Origin: Hyphomicrobiaceae bacterium UBA7697
GTDB taxonomy: Bacteria; Pseudomonadota; Alphaproteobacteria; Rhizobiales; Methyloligellaceae
Length of the DNA stretch: 64,000 bases
NCBI GenBank assembly: GCA_002482645.1
Contig: DLGJ01000012.1
Location: 221,534 to 285,533, forward strand
Direction: 5' to 3'
The notes below the pieces were generated by a model. That model was not told the DNA's origin and did no database searches. It saw only the letters and a list, made by a program, of their open reading frames with translations. Made by a program: the position numbers and the translations under genes. Within the stretch, counting starts at the first letter, position 1, and every line of letters starts with the position of its first letter. Of the stretch, positions 41,493 to 51,251 are shown one piece after another.

Positions 41493-42026
41493 TCAGTTCG
41501 GGCTGTAGAGGCGGCAGCAGCAATCCTTCAGCCCGTCGGCGCGGAAATCGCAAACGAGCTTCTCTTGTCCGCTGCGGCAGGCTTGCGGCGCGGCGTTCGC
41601 CGCGAGGCCCCGTTTGCAGGTCTGCGTGTAGGGGATGCAATGACCGCCGAGGCGCTCGGAATTGAGCGGACAGCCTCCGGCCGAGGCGGCACTGCCCGCG
41701 CTCGGCGCCGAAGACGCCGCGTCGTCCTTGCCGCCGCCCCACAGCGATCCTCCGCCCCAGAGGCCGCCGGCTGCGGCCCCGCCGCTGCCCGGCGTGCCCG
41801 AGGAACTGCTGTTCGGGACCTTCGGCATCTTGCCTCGGCGAATGGCGCCGCGTTCGGACCAGCAGCGATAGCCTTCGGCCGTATCGCCGCAAACGAATTT
41901 CGCCTGGCCGACGAGCGAGGTGCCCTGCAAAGGCGCTCGCGTGAAGGCGGCGGCGCGATCCTGGCTCCCGGGCAGGGGCGATAGGCAAATCAGAACCAAA
42001 AGCGTGAACGCGGTTACGAGACGCAT
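41493..42026 (-). CDS. Secreted Cys-rich hypothetical protein
   Basis: The 177-residue precursor has a signal peptide (MRLVTAFTLLVLICLSPLPG). One Cys pair (FVCGDTAEGYRCWSERG) precedes a Ser/Gly low-complexity linker (about 70-112), and a C-terminal Cys-rich part (GCPLNSERLGGHCIPYTQTC and LKDCCCRLYSPN) follows, about ten cysteines in all in the mature part. It is likely disulfide-bonded in the periplasm or outside. No family was recognised. Confidence 0.65.
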   Translation of the reverse strand: MRLVTAFTLLVLICLSPLPGSQDRAAAFTRAPLQGTSLVGQAKFVCGDTAEGYRCWSERGAIRRGKMPKVPNSSSSGTPGSGGAAAGGLWGGGSLWGGGKDDAASSAPSAGSAASAGGCPLNSERLGGHCIPYTQTCKRGLAANAAPQACRSGQEKLVCDFRADGLKDCCCRLYSPN

Positions 42027-42228
42027 GAGCTTTTTCCTTGCGGCGGCCGGCGACAGCTTACTGTCTTGAGCGCCGGATCAGAAGGGCTCCCAGGCCGTGT
42101 TTTGAGAGTTGAGGACGCGGCCCTTGCCAGAGCATGTTTGACTTGTCACGATGGTGCCGCGAAGGCTCGTGGAAGGAAGAAGGGCCGAAAGAACGGCCTG
42201 CCTTGCGCGATTGCCAAGGGAGGAACAT

Positions 42229-44277
42229 ATGGGCCAAGCGCAGGGCCAACCAGCCCGCAGCGCCCGCTGCATCGCACTGGTTGGCCCCTATCTCAGCGGT
42301 AAGACGACACTTCTCGAAGCAATCTTGGCGCGGACGGGCACCATCAAGAGGCAGGGCACGGTGGGCGCCGGCAACACGGTCGGCGATGCGTCGGACGAAG
42401 CGCGCCATCACGGTATGAGCGTCGAGCTCAATGCCGCCACTGTCGAATTTCTCGGCGATACTTTCACGTTTCTCGACTGTCCGGGCTCGATCGAGTTCCA
42501 AGCCGACGCGGCCAATGTGCTCGCGGCGTGCGATGCGGCGGTCGTCGTGTGCGAGCCGGACGCGAAGAAGGTCCCGGCGCTGCAACTCATCCTGAAGCAG
42601 CTCGAGGACCAGGGCATTCCGCACTTCCTGTTCCTGAACAAGATCGACAAGGCCGAGGCCCGCGTGCGCGACATCGTGCCGATGCTGCAGCCGGCTTCCA
42701 CGGTGCCTCTGGTCCTGCGGCAGGTCCCTATTTGGGAAAGCGGTATCGTCACCGGCTTCATCGATCTCGCCCTGGAGAGGGCGCATGTCTATCGCGAGCA
42801 CGCGCCGTCGGAGGTGATCGACATTCCCGATGCGCTCTCCTCGCGCGAGCAGGAGGCGCGGTTCTCCATGCTGGAGCAACTCGCCGATTACGACGACGAG
42901 TTGATGGAGCAGCTTCTGGAAGACGTGCCGCCGCCGCGCGACAAGGTTTTCGACGACCTTGCGACGGATTTGCGCGAAGGCATGATCTGCCCGGTTCTCT
43001 TGGGATCGGCGGACAACGGCAACGGCATCGTCCGTCTCCTCAAGGCGCTGCGCCACGAGGCCCCGTTCGTGGACGCGGCGGCCGAACGGCTCGGCGTGGC
43101 GGACGCCCCGTCTTGCGCCTTCGTGATGAAGACGATCCACACCCCTCATGCGGGCAAGCTCTCGCTGGCGCGCATCCTAGCCGGGACGTTTAGCGACGGT
43201 GATGCGGTCTATGGCGGCGAGGCCGACGAGCGCATTGCCGGAACGTTCGACGTCCTCGGACAGGAGGCCGTCAAGCGCGGCCCCGCCAAGCCGGGCGATA
43301 CGGTCGCGTTCGGGAGGCTGGAAAGCGTCAAGACCGGCGATACGTTGTCGGCCGAGAAGGCGGCCCTCGCTTCCGTCGGGCCGGGCGCCGTGTCGGAGCC
43401 GGTCTTCGGGCTCGCGCTCGCCGCGAAGGACAAGAAGGACGAGGTGAAACTCACCGCCGGGCTCGCCAAGATCATCGAAGAAGATCCCTCGATCTCCATC
43501 GCCCACGATCAGGACATGGGTCAGATGGTTTTGTGGGGGCAGGGCGAGATGCATTTGCGGGTCGCTCTGGAGCGGCTCATCCGCAAATACGGGGCAGCGG
43601 CCGAGACCTATCCGCGGCAGATCCCCTATAAGGAGACGATCCGCAAATCGGTCGAGGTGCGCGGGCGCCATAAGAAGCAGTCGGGCGGCCATGGCCAGTT
43701 CGGCGACGTTGTGCTCGCCATCAAGCCGCAGCCGCGCGGAGAGGGCTTCGCCTTCTCGGAAACCATCACCGGGGGCGTGGTCCCGAAGAACTACATCCCC
43801 TCGGTGGAGCACGGGGTGCAGGATTACCTTCATTCCGGACCGCTGGGCTTCCCAGTGGTGGACGTGGCCGTCTGTCTCACCGATGGCTCGTATCACTCTG
43901 TCGACAGTTCCGACATGGCGTTCCGGCAGGCCGGGCGGCTGGCGATGTCGGAAGGTCTGCCGCAGTGCCAGCCGGTGCTACTGGAGCCCATCATGGCGGT
44001 GGAGATCGCGGTGCCGTCCGAGGCGACGCCGCGGGTCAACTCGATCGTCTCGTCCCATCGCGGGCAGATATTGGGCTTCGACGCCCGCTCCGGCTGGCCG
44101 GGCTGGGACGTGGTTCAGGCCCATATTCCGGAGGCCGAGATCCAGAACCTGATCGTGGAACTGCGCTCGGCGACCGCCGGCGTCGGCACTTTCCAGGCCA
44201 AGCCCGACCATCTGGCGGAACTGGTCGGCAAGGCCGCGGATCAGGTTCTGTCCCACCGGCGTGATCGGGCCGCGTGA
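42229..44277 (+). CDS. Elongation factor G-like GTPase (EF-G paralogue)
   Basis: The 682-residue translational GTPase has G1 LVGPYLSGKTTLLE, G3 FLDCPGSIEF, G4 FLNKIDKAE and EF-G domains II to V (GHGQFGDVVLAIKP, HSVDSSDMAFRQAG, SIVSSHRGQILGFD). It is shorter than canonical EF-G, and the effector region after G1 is unlike it, as in the FusA2 group. Its role may be in ribosome recycling or stress translation. ATG 42229 follows GGGAGG; the frame from 42151 is not supported. Confidence 0.85.
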   Translation: MGQAQGQPARSARCIALVGPYLSGKTTLLEAILARTGTIKRQGTVGAGNTVGDASDEARHHGMSVELNAATVEFLGDTFTFLDCPGSIEFQADAANVLAACDAAVVVCEPDAKKVPALQLILKQLEDQGIPHFLFLNKIDKAEARVRDIVPMLQPASTVPLVLRQVPIWESGIVTGFIDLALERAHVYREHAPSEVIDIPDALSSREQEARFSMLEQLADYDDELMEQLLEDVPPPRDKVFDDLATDLREGMICPVLLGSADNGNGIVRLLKALRHEAPFVDAAAERLGVADAPSCAFVMKTIHTPHAGKLSLARILAGTFSDGDAVYGGEADERIAGTFDVLGQEAVKRGPAKPGDTVAFGRLESVKTGDTLSAEKAALASVGPGAVSEPVFGLALAAKDKKDEVKLTAGLAKIIEEDPSISIAHDQDMGQMVLWGQGEMHLRVALERLIRKYGAAAETYPRQIPYKETIRKSVEVRGRHKKQSGGHGQFGDVVLAIKPQPRGEGFAFSETITGGVVPKNYIPSVEHGVQDYLHSGPLGFPVVDVAVCLTDGSYHSVDSSDMAFRQAGRLAMSEGLPQCQPVLLEPIMAVEIAVPSEATPRVNSIVSSHRGQILGFDARSGWPGWDVVQAHIPEAEIQNLIVELRSATAGVGTFQAKPDHLAELVGKAADQVLSHRRDRAA

Positions 44278-44497
44278 CGATGGCCCTGGACCGGAGACGG
44301 CGGGCGGCGCGACCCAGGACGGCCGGGACGATTCGTTCTGGGCCATCCAGTAGGGTTAGGGCCACCAAAACTAGAGCGTGGCACTTGCCCCGCGCGCCCT
44401 AGCCCGCTAGACGAGTGTATCTTATACTTTCGTCGTACGAGTTTCATGAAATCGCATGAGACTCGTAGCAAAAAGTCAGCTTCCAGAGGGTATTCCC

Positions 44498-45727
44498 ATG
44501 ACCGTATTCCCGCAGCTAGAAATTCCAGAGACACTCGCAGCCGGCCCGGGGCCGGGCAACACAGATCCGCGCGTGTTGGAGCGTTTCGCCAAGACCGGCG
44601 TTGCCGATCACATGCAGGCCGATGTGCTGCGTGGCATGATCGAAGCCAAGCTGATGCTGCGCGAATTGTGGGGTACGAAGAACGCATACACCTACGGTGT
44701 CGCGGGCACGGGTTTTTCGGGTCTGGACTGCGTTCTCAGCCTCATCCTGCCGGGCGACAAGGTCGTCGCTTTCCCGAACGGGACGTTCTCGGGCATCGAT
44801 AGCCTCACCATTCGCATGAAGGCTTCGACGGCGGAGGAACTGGCCGCCGACTCGCTCAATCCGAAGCCGGCCAGCGTGACCGTCATCGAGACGCCGCACG
44901 GTCAGTCGGTGACCGGCGAAGCGGTCGATGCCGCTCTTGCCGAGCACAAGCCCATGTGGGCGTTCATGGCCCATTGGGAAACCGGATCGGGCCGGGTGAA
45001 CGACGTCAAGGGTTTCTCCGACGCGTGCCTGAAGCATGGCGTCATGGGCATCGTCGACGCCGTATCGAGCCTCGGCGTGGGCGACTTCAATATCGACGAT
45101 TATCCGGGTGTGGTGGCTTGGGCTTCCTGTCCGCAGAAGGGCGTTCTGTCGCTGCCGCTGACCTATGCGCCGGTGAGTTTCACGGACAAGGCCATCGAGT
45201 CCGTCAAGAAGCGTGGTTGCCGGACCTATGTCCATCACCCGATCCTCGACGCCCGCCATTGGGGCATCGTTGACGGCAAGGACGTCGATGCGCCCGGCTA
45301 TCACCAGACGCATTCGTGCTACGCGGTCGCCGCGTTCCACGAGGCGCTTCGCATCATTCTCGGCTACGGCCGCGCCCGCAAGGCGTCGGACTACAAGTAT
45401 CACGAGGCCGCGCTGCGCCAGGCTGTCGAGGCCATGGGCTGCGAAGTCACGTCCGATATGCCGAGCCTGGTGGTGCTGAACCTGCCGGGCAAGCTGGCGG
45501 GCCGCGAGAAAGAGCTGGTGCAGGCCGCCCGCGCTCAAGGCTTCGGCATTTGGCCAACCTTGTCCGAGCCGGTTCAGGTCCGCATCGGTATCCTCAATCA
45601 GCTTTCGCCTGAGCAGATCACCGAGATCGCCAGCCGTTTCGCCGATGGCATGCTGGCCATGGGTGCGGAGTTCGACAAGGCTCAGGTGTTGAATCAGCTG
45701 AAGTCGTACTACGCGAAGGCCGCGTAA
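44498..45727 (+). CDS. Class V PLP aminotransferase (alanine/serine-glyoxylate type)
   Basis: The 409-residue enzyme opens with AAGPGPGNTDPRVLERF, followed by the PLP site YGVAGTGFSGLDCVL, the cofactor Asp in MGIVDAVSSLGVGDF and the Schiff-base Lys in ASCPQKGVLSLPL. The fold type I, class V assignment is firm; the substrate is not. A serine-glyoxylate aminotransferase role would suit serine-cycle methylotrophy, but the sequence differs clearly from the Methylobacterium SgaA I recall. AGAGGG lies 7 nt before the ATG. Confidence 0.75.
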   Translation: MTVFPQLEIPETLAAGPGPGNTDPRVLERFAKTGVADHMQADVLRGMIEAKLMLRELWGTKNAYTYGVAGTGFSGLDCVLSLILPGDKVVAFPNGTFSGIDSLTIRMKASTAEELAADSLNPKPASVTVIETPHGQSVTGEAVDAALAEHKPMWAFMAHWETGSGRVNDVKGFSDACLKHGVMGIVDAVSSLGVGDFNIDDYPGVVAWASCPQKGVLSLPLTYAPVSFTDKAIESVKKRGCRTYVHHPILDARHWGIVDGKDVDAPGYHQTHSCYAVAAFHEALRIILGYGRARKASDYKYHEAALRQAVEAMGCEVTSDMPSLVVLNLPGKLAGREKELVQAARAQGFGIWPTLSEPVQVRIGILNQLSPEQITEIASRFADGMLAMGAEFDKAQVLNQLKSYYAKAA

Positions 45728-45805
45728 GACCGATCGCACCGGCGATCCCCTCTCCCTTGTGAGAGGGGTGTGACTTCATAAGTCCGCCGGTTTGCTAGAC
45801 CATTT

Positions 45806-45844
45806 GCGAACAGCGTCCGCGCTTCCGGTGCGGGCGCTGTTCGC
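45806..45844. terminator. Long convergent hairpin
   Basis: The arms GCGAACAGCG and CGCTGTTCGC plus five more pairs make a 15-bp stem around a 9-nt loop, between the converging aminotransferase and nuclease genes. No clear T-tract follows. A smaller hairpin (CCCCTCTC/GAGAGGGG) lies at 45748-45768. Confidence 0.55.
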
Positions 45845-46009
45845 GTGAGTCCGTCTCATTTTTCAAGGCCGTTACGCACGCGGGGGGCAGTCCCGCGCGG
45901 CGCGCATCCGCCTCATCGCCTACGGCAGGGATGCGCGTCCCGGCCGTCGCGTCCGGGGTGAGCGCGGGCCACATCGGCACCGGATTCGTCGGCCAAAGCC
46001 ATCGCGGCG

Positions 46010-46612
46010 TCAGTTCGTGCGCGGGTGATCCTGGCGCCAGGCGCCGGGCCTCTGGAAGGTCCCCGCCCAAATGCCGCGTCCGGCCGCGCGCGCTTCGCTT
46101 TCCGCCCCGGCATAGGCAAAGCCGGTCTGGCGGCCGAGGTCGATGGCAAAGCCCTCGCGGACCATGGTCTCGCCGAGATCGGGGACCCCGGCGGAACGGC
46201 ACTGCGCGACATTGCGGCCGTATTTGTCGGTCGCCTTCTCGACACAGGAGACCTCACCGCTCTTGAGAAGCTTGCGGAGCAGCGTTCGCGCCTGGACGCC
46301 ACAATCCCATTCCTTGCCCTTCGGGTCGGTGCAGGTCTGGTGGAGTTCGGGCGCGTCGATCCCGAAGATGCGATATTCGTCGCCGTTGCTCGCCCGCAGC
46401 GAATCGCCGTCGACCGCGACAAGCTTCGCACCTGGACCGACGCTCTCCGGTTCCAACGCGCAATATCGATTGAGCAGCAGCACCAGACCCAGCACGAGCA
46501 GCAGAGCGATTGCCCTGCCGAGCTGCTGCGCCAAGGTTTGCTTCGGCGATTGAGGGCGCCGGCCGCGGCTCGAGGCCGTGCTCCGCGCGCTGGGTGTGGT
46601 GCGGCGGGCCAT
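46010..46612 (-). CDS. Membrane-anchored thermonuclease (SNase-like) protein
   Basis: The 200-residue protein has a basic N-terminus, one membrane helix (LGRAIALLLVLGLVLLLNRY) and an SNase domain: VAVDGDSLRASNGDEYRIFG, IDAPELHQTC and ATDKYGRNVAQC, with the metal Asp and catalytic Arg/Glu types in place. It is likely anchored in the inner membrane with the nuclease facing the periplasm. Its ATG overlaps the stop of the transglycosylase gene (TAATG), so the two are coupled. Confidence 0.85.
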   Translation of the reverse strand: MARRTTPSARSTASSRGRRPQSPKQTLAQQLGRAIALLLVLGLVLLLNRYCALEPESVGPGAKLVAVDGDSLRASNGDEYRIFGIDAPELHQTCTDPKGKEWDCGVQARTLLRKLLKSGEVSCVEKATDKYGRNVAQCRSAGVPDLGETMVREGFAIDLGRQTGFAYAGAESEARAAGRGIWAGTFQRPGAWRQDHPRTN

Positions 46613-47418
46613 TAGCCGCCGTCGATCTGCCGGCCGACGATGGCGATCGTCTGCTGGTAGACGCCTGCCGCGTTCCAGCCCTGGATCGCCCTGAAATTCG
46701 GCTGGCCCGGCTGGTAGCCGGCGCCGGGGCGCCAGCCGTGCCCGCGCAGGAAATTCGCCGTCGAGGCCAAGGCATCGGCCTTGTTGTTGAGATCGACGCG
46801 CCCGTCGCCATTGCCGTCCACGCCGTAAAGCAGCAGGTTCTTCGGCAGGAATTGCGTATGGCCGACTTCGCCGTGCATGGCGCCGACCTGGCCTGGGCTC
46901 AGGGCGCCGCGGTCGATGAGTTGAAGCGCGGCGTAGAGATGCGGGGTGAAGAACTCCGGACGGCGGCAGTCATAAGCGAGCGTGGCGACGGCCGAGAGCG
47001 TGTTCTGACGGCCCATATAACGGCCAAAGCCCGTCTCCATGCCCCAGATGGCGATCAATGGACCGGGCGGCACGCCATAACGGCGCTCGATGGCGTTGAA
47101 GAGCGCCGCGTTGGACGCCTTATAGCGCTTCCCTTGCGAGGCGATGGCCGCCGCGCCGCGCTTCTTCATGAATTGGTCGAGCGACAGCTTGAAGCTGTGC
47201 TGGCCCCGGTCGGCTTTGATGGTGCCGTAGGCGTATTGCGTGCCCATCAGGGCGTTGATGCCGCGTTTTCCGATACCGTTGGCCGCGGCTTCTTGCGCGA
47301 AGGCCCGCTTCCAGCTTTCGAAGCCCGAGGCGTTGTTGCCGCAGCGCGCGGCCAGCGCCGGCGCGGTGGCCAGGATCAGCAGTGCGCCCGCGAGCGCGAT
47401 CAGTCTCGTATACGCCAT
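46612..47418 (-). CDS. MltB-like lytic murein transglycosylase, short form
   Basis: The 268-residue precursor has a signal peptide (LIALAGALLILATAPALAA) and an SLT_2 domain: FESWKRAFAQEAAANGIGKR, the catalytic Glu in IAIWGMETGFGRYMG and GEVGHTQFLPKNLL. Unlike the MltB-like protein at 27912 it has no peptidoglycan-binding domain. It cuts glycan strands in the periplasm. Confidence 0.9.
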   Translation of the reverse strand: MAYTRLIALAGALLILATAPALAARCGNNASGFESWKRAFAQEAAANGIGKRGINALMGTQYAYGTIKADRGQHSFKLSLDQFMKKRGAAAIASQGKRYKASNAALFNAIERRYGVPPGPLIAIWGMETGFGRYMGRQNTLSAVATLAYDCRRPEFFTPHLYAALQLIDRGALSPGQVGAMHGEVGHTQFLPKNLLLYGVDGNGDGRVDLNNKADALASTANFLRGHGWRPGAGYQPGQPNFRAIQGWNAAGVYQQTIAIVGRQIDGG

Positions 47419-47892
47419 CAGGGCCTTTCCTCATTCAGAGGTGCAGGGCGCACGCACCGCGCCGAGCCACCGTCCACAAATCGACCACACTCGCGCATTG
47501 CCGGCATGCACGAGCGACAAAGCCATGGATGTGAGCCCCGAACTCGCCAAGGCGGCCTTTGAGCGCATGGAACTCCGTCTCCGGCTCGGGCCCCTTCTTC
47601 GGGCACATGATTCGTTCCCCGCGGTCGCCGTTTTAGCGTGAGGATTCCTGGCTTGGCAATTGGTCCAGGGCGCCACGCCCGGCAAATTGCGGCCCGGCTC
47701 GACAGGGGCGTTGCCGGGTTCGCGGAGGCCTTGCGGCGCCCTGGGTGCCCGGCCGCGAGGCTGGTACGCACAGGCAACCTCAACGCGCGGTCCGGACTTG
47801 CCGGATCGACGCGCGCAGAAGAGGCCAGCGTCGGCCCACTCAGCATGGAGGATCCGGGAGGCTTACGATTTGGAGCGCCCCGATTGCAGGTT
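47419..47892. other. Intergenic region, no gene seen
   Basis: About 474 bp separate the transglycosylase start and the phasin stop. Open frames here have no ribosome site or recognisable product. Confidence 0.4.
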
Positions 47893-48246
47893 CTACAAGG
47901 CATCGGCCATCAGCCACGAGAGCTGTTGCGCTTGGATCCCGAAAGTCTGCATCTGGGTCTGCACGTAGCGGCTCTGCAACGTCATCACCTGCTGCAGATC
48001 CTTGGCCTGAGCCAGGTCGCTGGCCAGGGCGAAGGACCGGTCGGCGTTCTCTTTCGCAAACCCGATCGCGCGGTCCTGCAATGTCTTGAAGTTCTCCGCC
48101 TCGGGAATGCCCGATGCGGACCAGGCATTCATCGCCTGGCTCATGAACTCCATGAACTGTCCGTAAGCAACGCGTGCTTGCTCGACATTCTTTTCAGCCA
48201 GGTCACGCATGTCGGACGGAAATTCGAACATCTGCTTCTTAGTCAT
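47893..48246 (-). CDS. Phasin family protein
   Basis: The 117-residue all-helical protein carries EFPSDMRDLAEKNVEQARVA, FKTLQDRAIGFAKENADRSF and LQQVMTLQSRYVQTQMQTFG, the Phasin_2 pattern. It coats polyhydroxyalkanoate granules, consistent with a PHB-storing methylotroph. The ATG at 48246 follows GAAGGGA; a longer frame from 48273 is weaker. Confidence 0.9.
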   Translation of the reverse strand: MTKKQMFEFPSDMRDLAEKNVEQARVAYGQFMEFMSQAMNAWSASGIPEAENFKTLQDRAIGFAKENADRSFALASDLAQAKDLQQVMTLQSRYVQTQMQTFGIQAQQLSWLMADAL

Positions 48247-48452
48247 GGGATTCCCTTCAGCCCTGCACTTCACCGTTAAAGGGCACTGGGCCCCAGTTCG
48301 ATAGCCTCGTAGATTACAGCATATCCTGCTCTGAAAGCTATGCCACGGGCTTTAAGGAACGCTTGCTCCAGCACCGGATCTCGCTGGAGGTTCCGCTTTC
48401 CGGCCGGTCCCTGCTTGGTGAGGCGGCGCGTCCGTGGCAATGAGCGGACCAT

Positions 48453-50195
48453 ATGGCGGGTATCGACGACAGTTTTGCGGTGCGGTCCGGGCCCAATCTT
48501 GGCCCCGAGGCGGCGCAACGGGAATTGACACCGCGCGCGCTCGCGACGGGACTGGTCTTGGGTGCGCTCTTGGCGCCGTGCAACGTCTACTCGGGGCTCA
48601 AGATCGGCTGGTCCTTCAACATGTCGATCACGGCGCTGCTGCTGGCTTTCGCCTTCTGGGTGCCGCTGGCCCGACTCTTGAGACTCCCCGCCTGGGGCAT
48701 GCTCGAAAGCAATATCAACCAGACGGCGGCGTCGGCGGCGGCCGCCATCACGTCGAGCGGTCTCGTGGCGCCCATTCCAGCGCTTGCGGTGCTGACGGGC
48801 GGGAACCTCCCCTTGGGCATGCTGACGGCCTGGGTCTTTTCCGTCAGCTTTCTCGGCATCTGGATCGGCTGGTATTTGCGGCCCCGCCTGATCGAAAAGT
48901 CCAACCTCGTATTCCCTGCCGGCATGGCCACGGCGGAGACCATGCGGGACATGTTCGCGCACGGACGGGAGGCGATGAAGCGGGTCGCTGTGCTTATGTC
49001 GGCCCTGGCCGCCGCCGTCGTATTCAATGTCGCCGATAAGCTGGTTTGGGCCGTTCCCCGCCTGGCACCGTCGGCGGCCGCATCGAAGCTGACCTTCGTA
49101 TTCGACCCATCGCTGCTGCTGCTCGGCTTCGGGGGCATCATCGGTCTGCGTGCCGGGCTCGGGCTTCTGTTCGGCGCTTTGATCGCCTGGGGGCTGATCG
49201 CGCCAGCTTTGATCGCGCACGGGATCGTTGCCGTTTCCCAAGACGGGGCGAGCTGGTTTCAGCCGCTCGTCGGCTGGCTGCTGTGGCCGGGGGTGACCAT
49301 GATGGTCATGGCGAGTCTGACGAGCTTCGGCGTCTCGTTGCTGGACAGCGCCAGGAGGCGCGGGCATGCGGGTGGCAGCAAGACGGCGCCCGGCAGCGGG
49401 CGGATGCAGTTCGCCGGGTTCGTGCTCGCCGCCGCGATCGCCGTCGCCTTGCAGATCGTGTTGTTCGGCGTGCATTGGACCATGGCGCTGATGGCGATCC
49501 CCATCGCCTTCGTGCTGGCAACGGTGGCGGCGCGCGTGGTCGGCGAGACGTCGGTGGCGCCGATCGGGGCGATCGGCAAGGTCTCGCAGCTCTCCTTCGG
49601 CGCCATGGCTCCGGGTCAGCCCATCACCAATCTGATGACGGCCAATGTCGCTGGCGGTGCGGCCGGACAGGCGGCCGATCTGCTCAACGACTTCCGTGCG
49701 GGTCATGAGGTCGGGGCGCGTCCGGGCCGCCAGGTCGTAGCTCAATGTGCCGGCATTGTCGTCGGCAGCGTCGTGAGCAGCTTCGTCTATCTGGCGCTGA
49801 TCCCCGATCCCGGGACGCAACTGTTCACGCCCGAATGGCCCGCGCCGGCCGTGGCCACGTGGAAGGCCGTGGCCGAGACCCTGGGCGACGGACTGTCGGG
49901 CATCGTAACGTCGGCGCTCATGGCCATGGCGGCCGCGGCGGTGCTCGGCGTTGTCCTGGCGCTGGTTGAGCGCCGCTTGCCCCCGAGGCATCTCTTGTTC
50001 GTGCCGAGCGGGGCCAGTCTGGGCTTGGCATTCGTAATCCCCGCGAGCACGTCGCTGATGCTGTTCGCCGGTGCCGCGCTCGCAAGCCTCGCACACAGAT
50101 TCGCACCCGAATGGGCCGGGCGCTTTCTGCTCAGCGTGGCCGCAGGGCTCGTCGCCGGAGAAAGCCTGTTCGGCGTCGTGTCCGTCTGGTTCTGA
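48453..50195 (+). CDS. OPT-family transporter
   Basis: The 580-residue membrane protein has about 14 hydrophobic segments. The OPT signature region appears as LLAPCNVYSGLKIGWSFNMS, with ESNINQTAASAAAAITSSGL and PAGMATAETMRDMFA. OPT proteins of this YSL/OPT2-like bacterial branch import oligopeptides or metal chelates; the substrate is unknown. It stands alone, convergent with trxB. Confidence 0.85.
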   Translation: MAGIDDSFAVRSGPNLGPEAAQRELTPRALATGLVLGALLAPCNVYSGLKIGWSFNMSITALLLAFAFWVPLARLLRLPAWGMLESNINQTAASAAAAITSSGLVAPIPALAVLTGGNLPLGMLTAWVFSVSFLGIWIGWYLRPRLIEKSNLVFPAGMATAETMRDMFAHGREAMKRVAVLMSALAAAVVFNVADKLVWAVPRLAPSAAASKLTFVFDPSLLLLGFGGIIGLRAGLGLLFGALIAWGLIAPALIAHGIVAVSQDGASWFQPLVGWLLWPGVTMMVMASLTSFGVSLLDSARRRGHAGGSKTAPGSGRMQFAGFVLAAAIAVALQIVLFGVHWTMALMAIPIAFVLATVAARVVGETSVAPIGAIGKVSQLSFGAMAPGQPITNLMTANVAGGAAGQAADLLNDFRAGHEVGARPGRQVVAQCAGIVVGSVVSSFVYLALIPDPGTQLFTPEWPAPAVATWKAVAETLGDGLSGIVTSALMAMAAAAVLGVVLALVERRLPPRHLLFVPSGASLGLAFVIPASTSLMLFAGAALASLAHRFAPEWAGRFLLSVAAGLVAGESLFGVVSVWF

Positions 50196-50208
50196 GGCCG
50201 ATCGCGTC

Positions 50209-51171
50209 TTACTCGGCGGCTTCGGCGTGCGCCGCGAGCTCCGCGAGATAGCGCTCCACGTCGAGCGCGGCCATGCAGCCCATGCCGGCCGCCGTGACCG
50301 CCTGACGGTAGACGTCGTCGGCGACGTCGCCTGCCGCGAACACGCCGTGGACACTGGTCGCCGTCGACCCCGGCTCGGTGTGGATATAGCCGCCCCGCTT
50401 CAGGTCGAGCTGATCCTTGAACAGTTCGGTTTGCGGCGCGTGGCCGATGGCGATGAAGATGCCGTCGATCTCCATCGTGGTCTCATCGCCGGTCTTGGTG
50501 TTGACCAGTTTCGCGGCCGTCACGCCAAGCGGATCGTCCACGCCCTCGACCGCGGCGAGCTGATGGTCCCAGAGCACTTCGATCTTCGGGTTCCGGAACA
50601 GGCGCTCCTGCAGGATCTTCTCGGCGCGCAGCTCGTCGCGGCGATGCACGAGAGTCACCTTCTCCGCCAGATTGGCGAGGTAGAGGGCCTCCTCGACGGC
50701 AGTGTTGCCGCCGCCGACCACGATGACGTTCTTGCCGCGATAGAAGAACCCGTCGCAGGTGGCGCACGCGGACACGCCGAAGCCCTGGAACTTCTCTTCC
50801 GACGGCAAACCGAGCCAGCGCGCCTTCGCGCCGGTGGCGATGATGAGCGCGTCAGCCAAATACTCGTCGCCGCTGTCGCCCTTCAGCCTGAACGGACGCT
50901 TGGACAGGTCCGCCTCGACAATGGTGTCGGAAATCATGTTCGTGCCCACATGCTCGGCCTGGGCCCGCATCTGTTCCATGAGCCAAGGGCCCTGGATCAC
51001 GTCGGCGAAACCGGGATAGTTCTCGACATCGGTGGTGATGGTCATTTGACCGCCAGGCTGGATGCCCTCGATCAGGAGCGGCTGCAGCATGGCGCGCGCC
51101 GCGTAGATGGCGGCGGTGTAGCCGGCCGGACCGGCGCCGATGATGATCACCTTTTCGTGGCGGGAACCCAT
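50209..51171 (-). CDS. trxB: Thioredoxin reductase
   Basis: The 320-residue flavoenzyme has FAD fold IIGAGPAGYTAAIYAARAML, the redox disulfide in SACATCDGFFYRGK, the NADPH fold VIVVGGGNTAVEEALYLANL and a C-terminal FAD motif GVFAAGDVADDVYRQAVTAA. It reduces thioredoxin with NADPH in the cytosol. Length and motifs are fully canonical. The ELM1-type gene lies upstream on the same strand, with an 80-bp gap. Confidence 0.95.
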   Translation of the reverse strand: MGSRHEKVIIIGAGPAGYTAAIYAARAMLQPLLIEGIQPGGQMTITTDVENYPGFADVIQGPWLMEQMRAQAEHVGTNMISDTIVEADLSKRPFRLKGDSGDEYLADALIIATGAKARWLGLPSEEKFQGFGVSACATCDGFFYRGKNVIVVGGGNTAVEEALYLANLAEKVTLVHRRDELRAEKILQERLFRNPKIEVLWDHQLAAVEGVDDPLGVTAAKLVNTKTGDETTMEIDGIFIAIGHAPQTELFKDQLDLKRGGYIHTEPGSTATSVHGVFAAGDVADDVYRQAVTAAGMGCMAALDVERYLAELAAHAEAAE

Positions 51172-51251
51172 AAGACGTGCCTCTCGTTCAAGCTCGGATT
51201 GCGACAGGTAAGGCCGCGAGCGCGCGTGCGCAACCCATCAGGCTTCACAAC

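Noticed and set aside
44374..44386. Sigma-54-like TGGCAC...TTGC
   Set aside because: TTGC follows TGGCAC directly, so the spacing is wrong for a sigma-54 promoter.
47418..47903. A 161-codon minus-strand frame between transglycosylase and phasin genes
   Set aside because: Arg/Pro/Ala-rich composition, no ribosome site, no recognisable domain.
48276..50354. A 692-codon open frame on the minus strand
   Set aside because: It is antisense to the OPT transporter and reads as Gln/Arg/Asp-rich low complexity.
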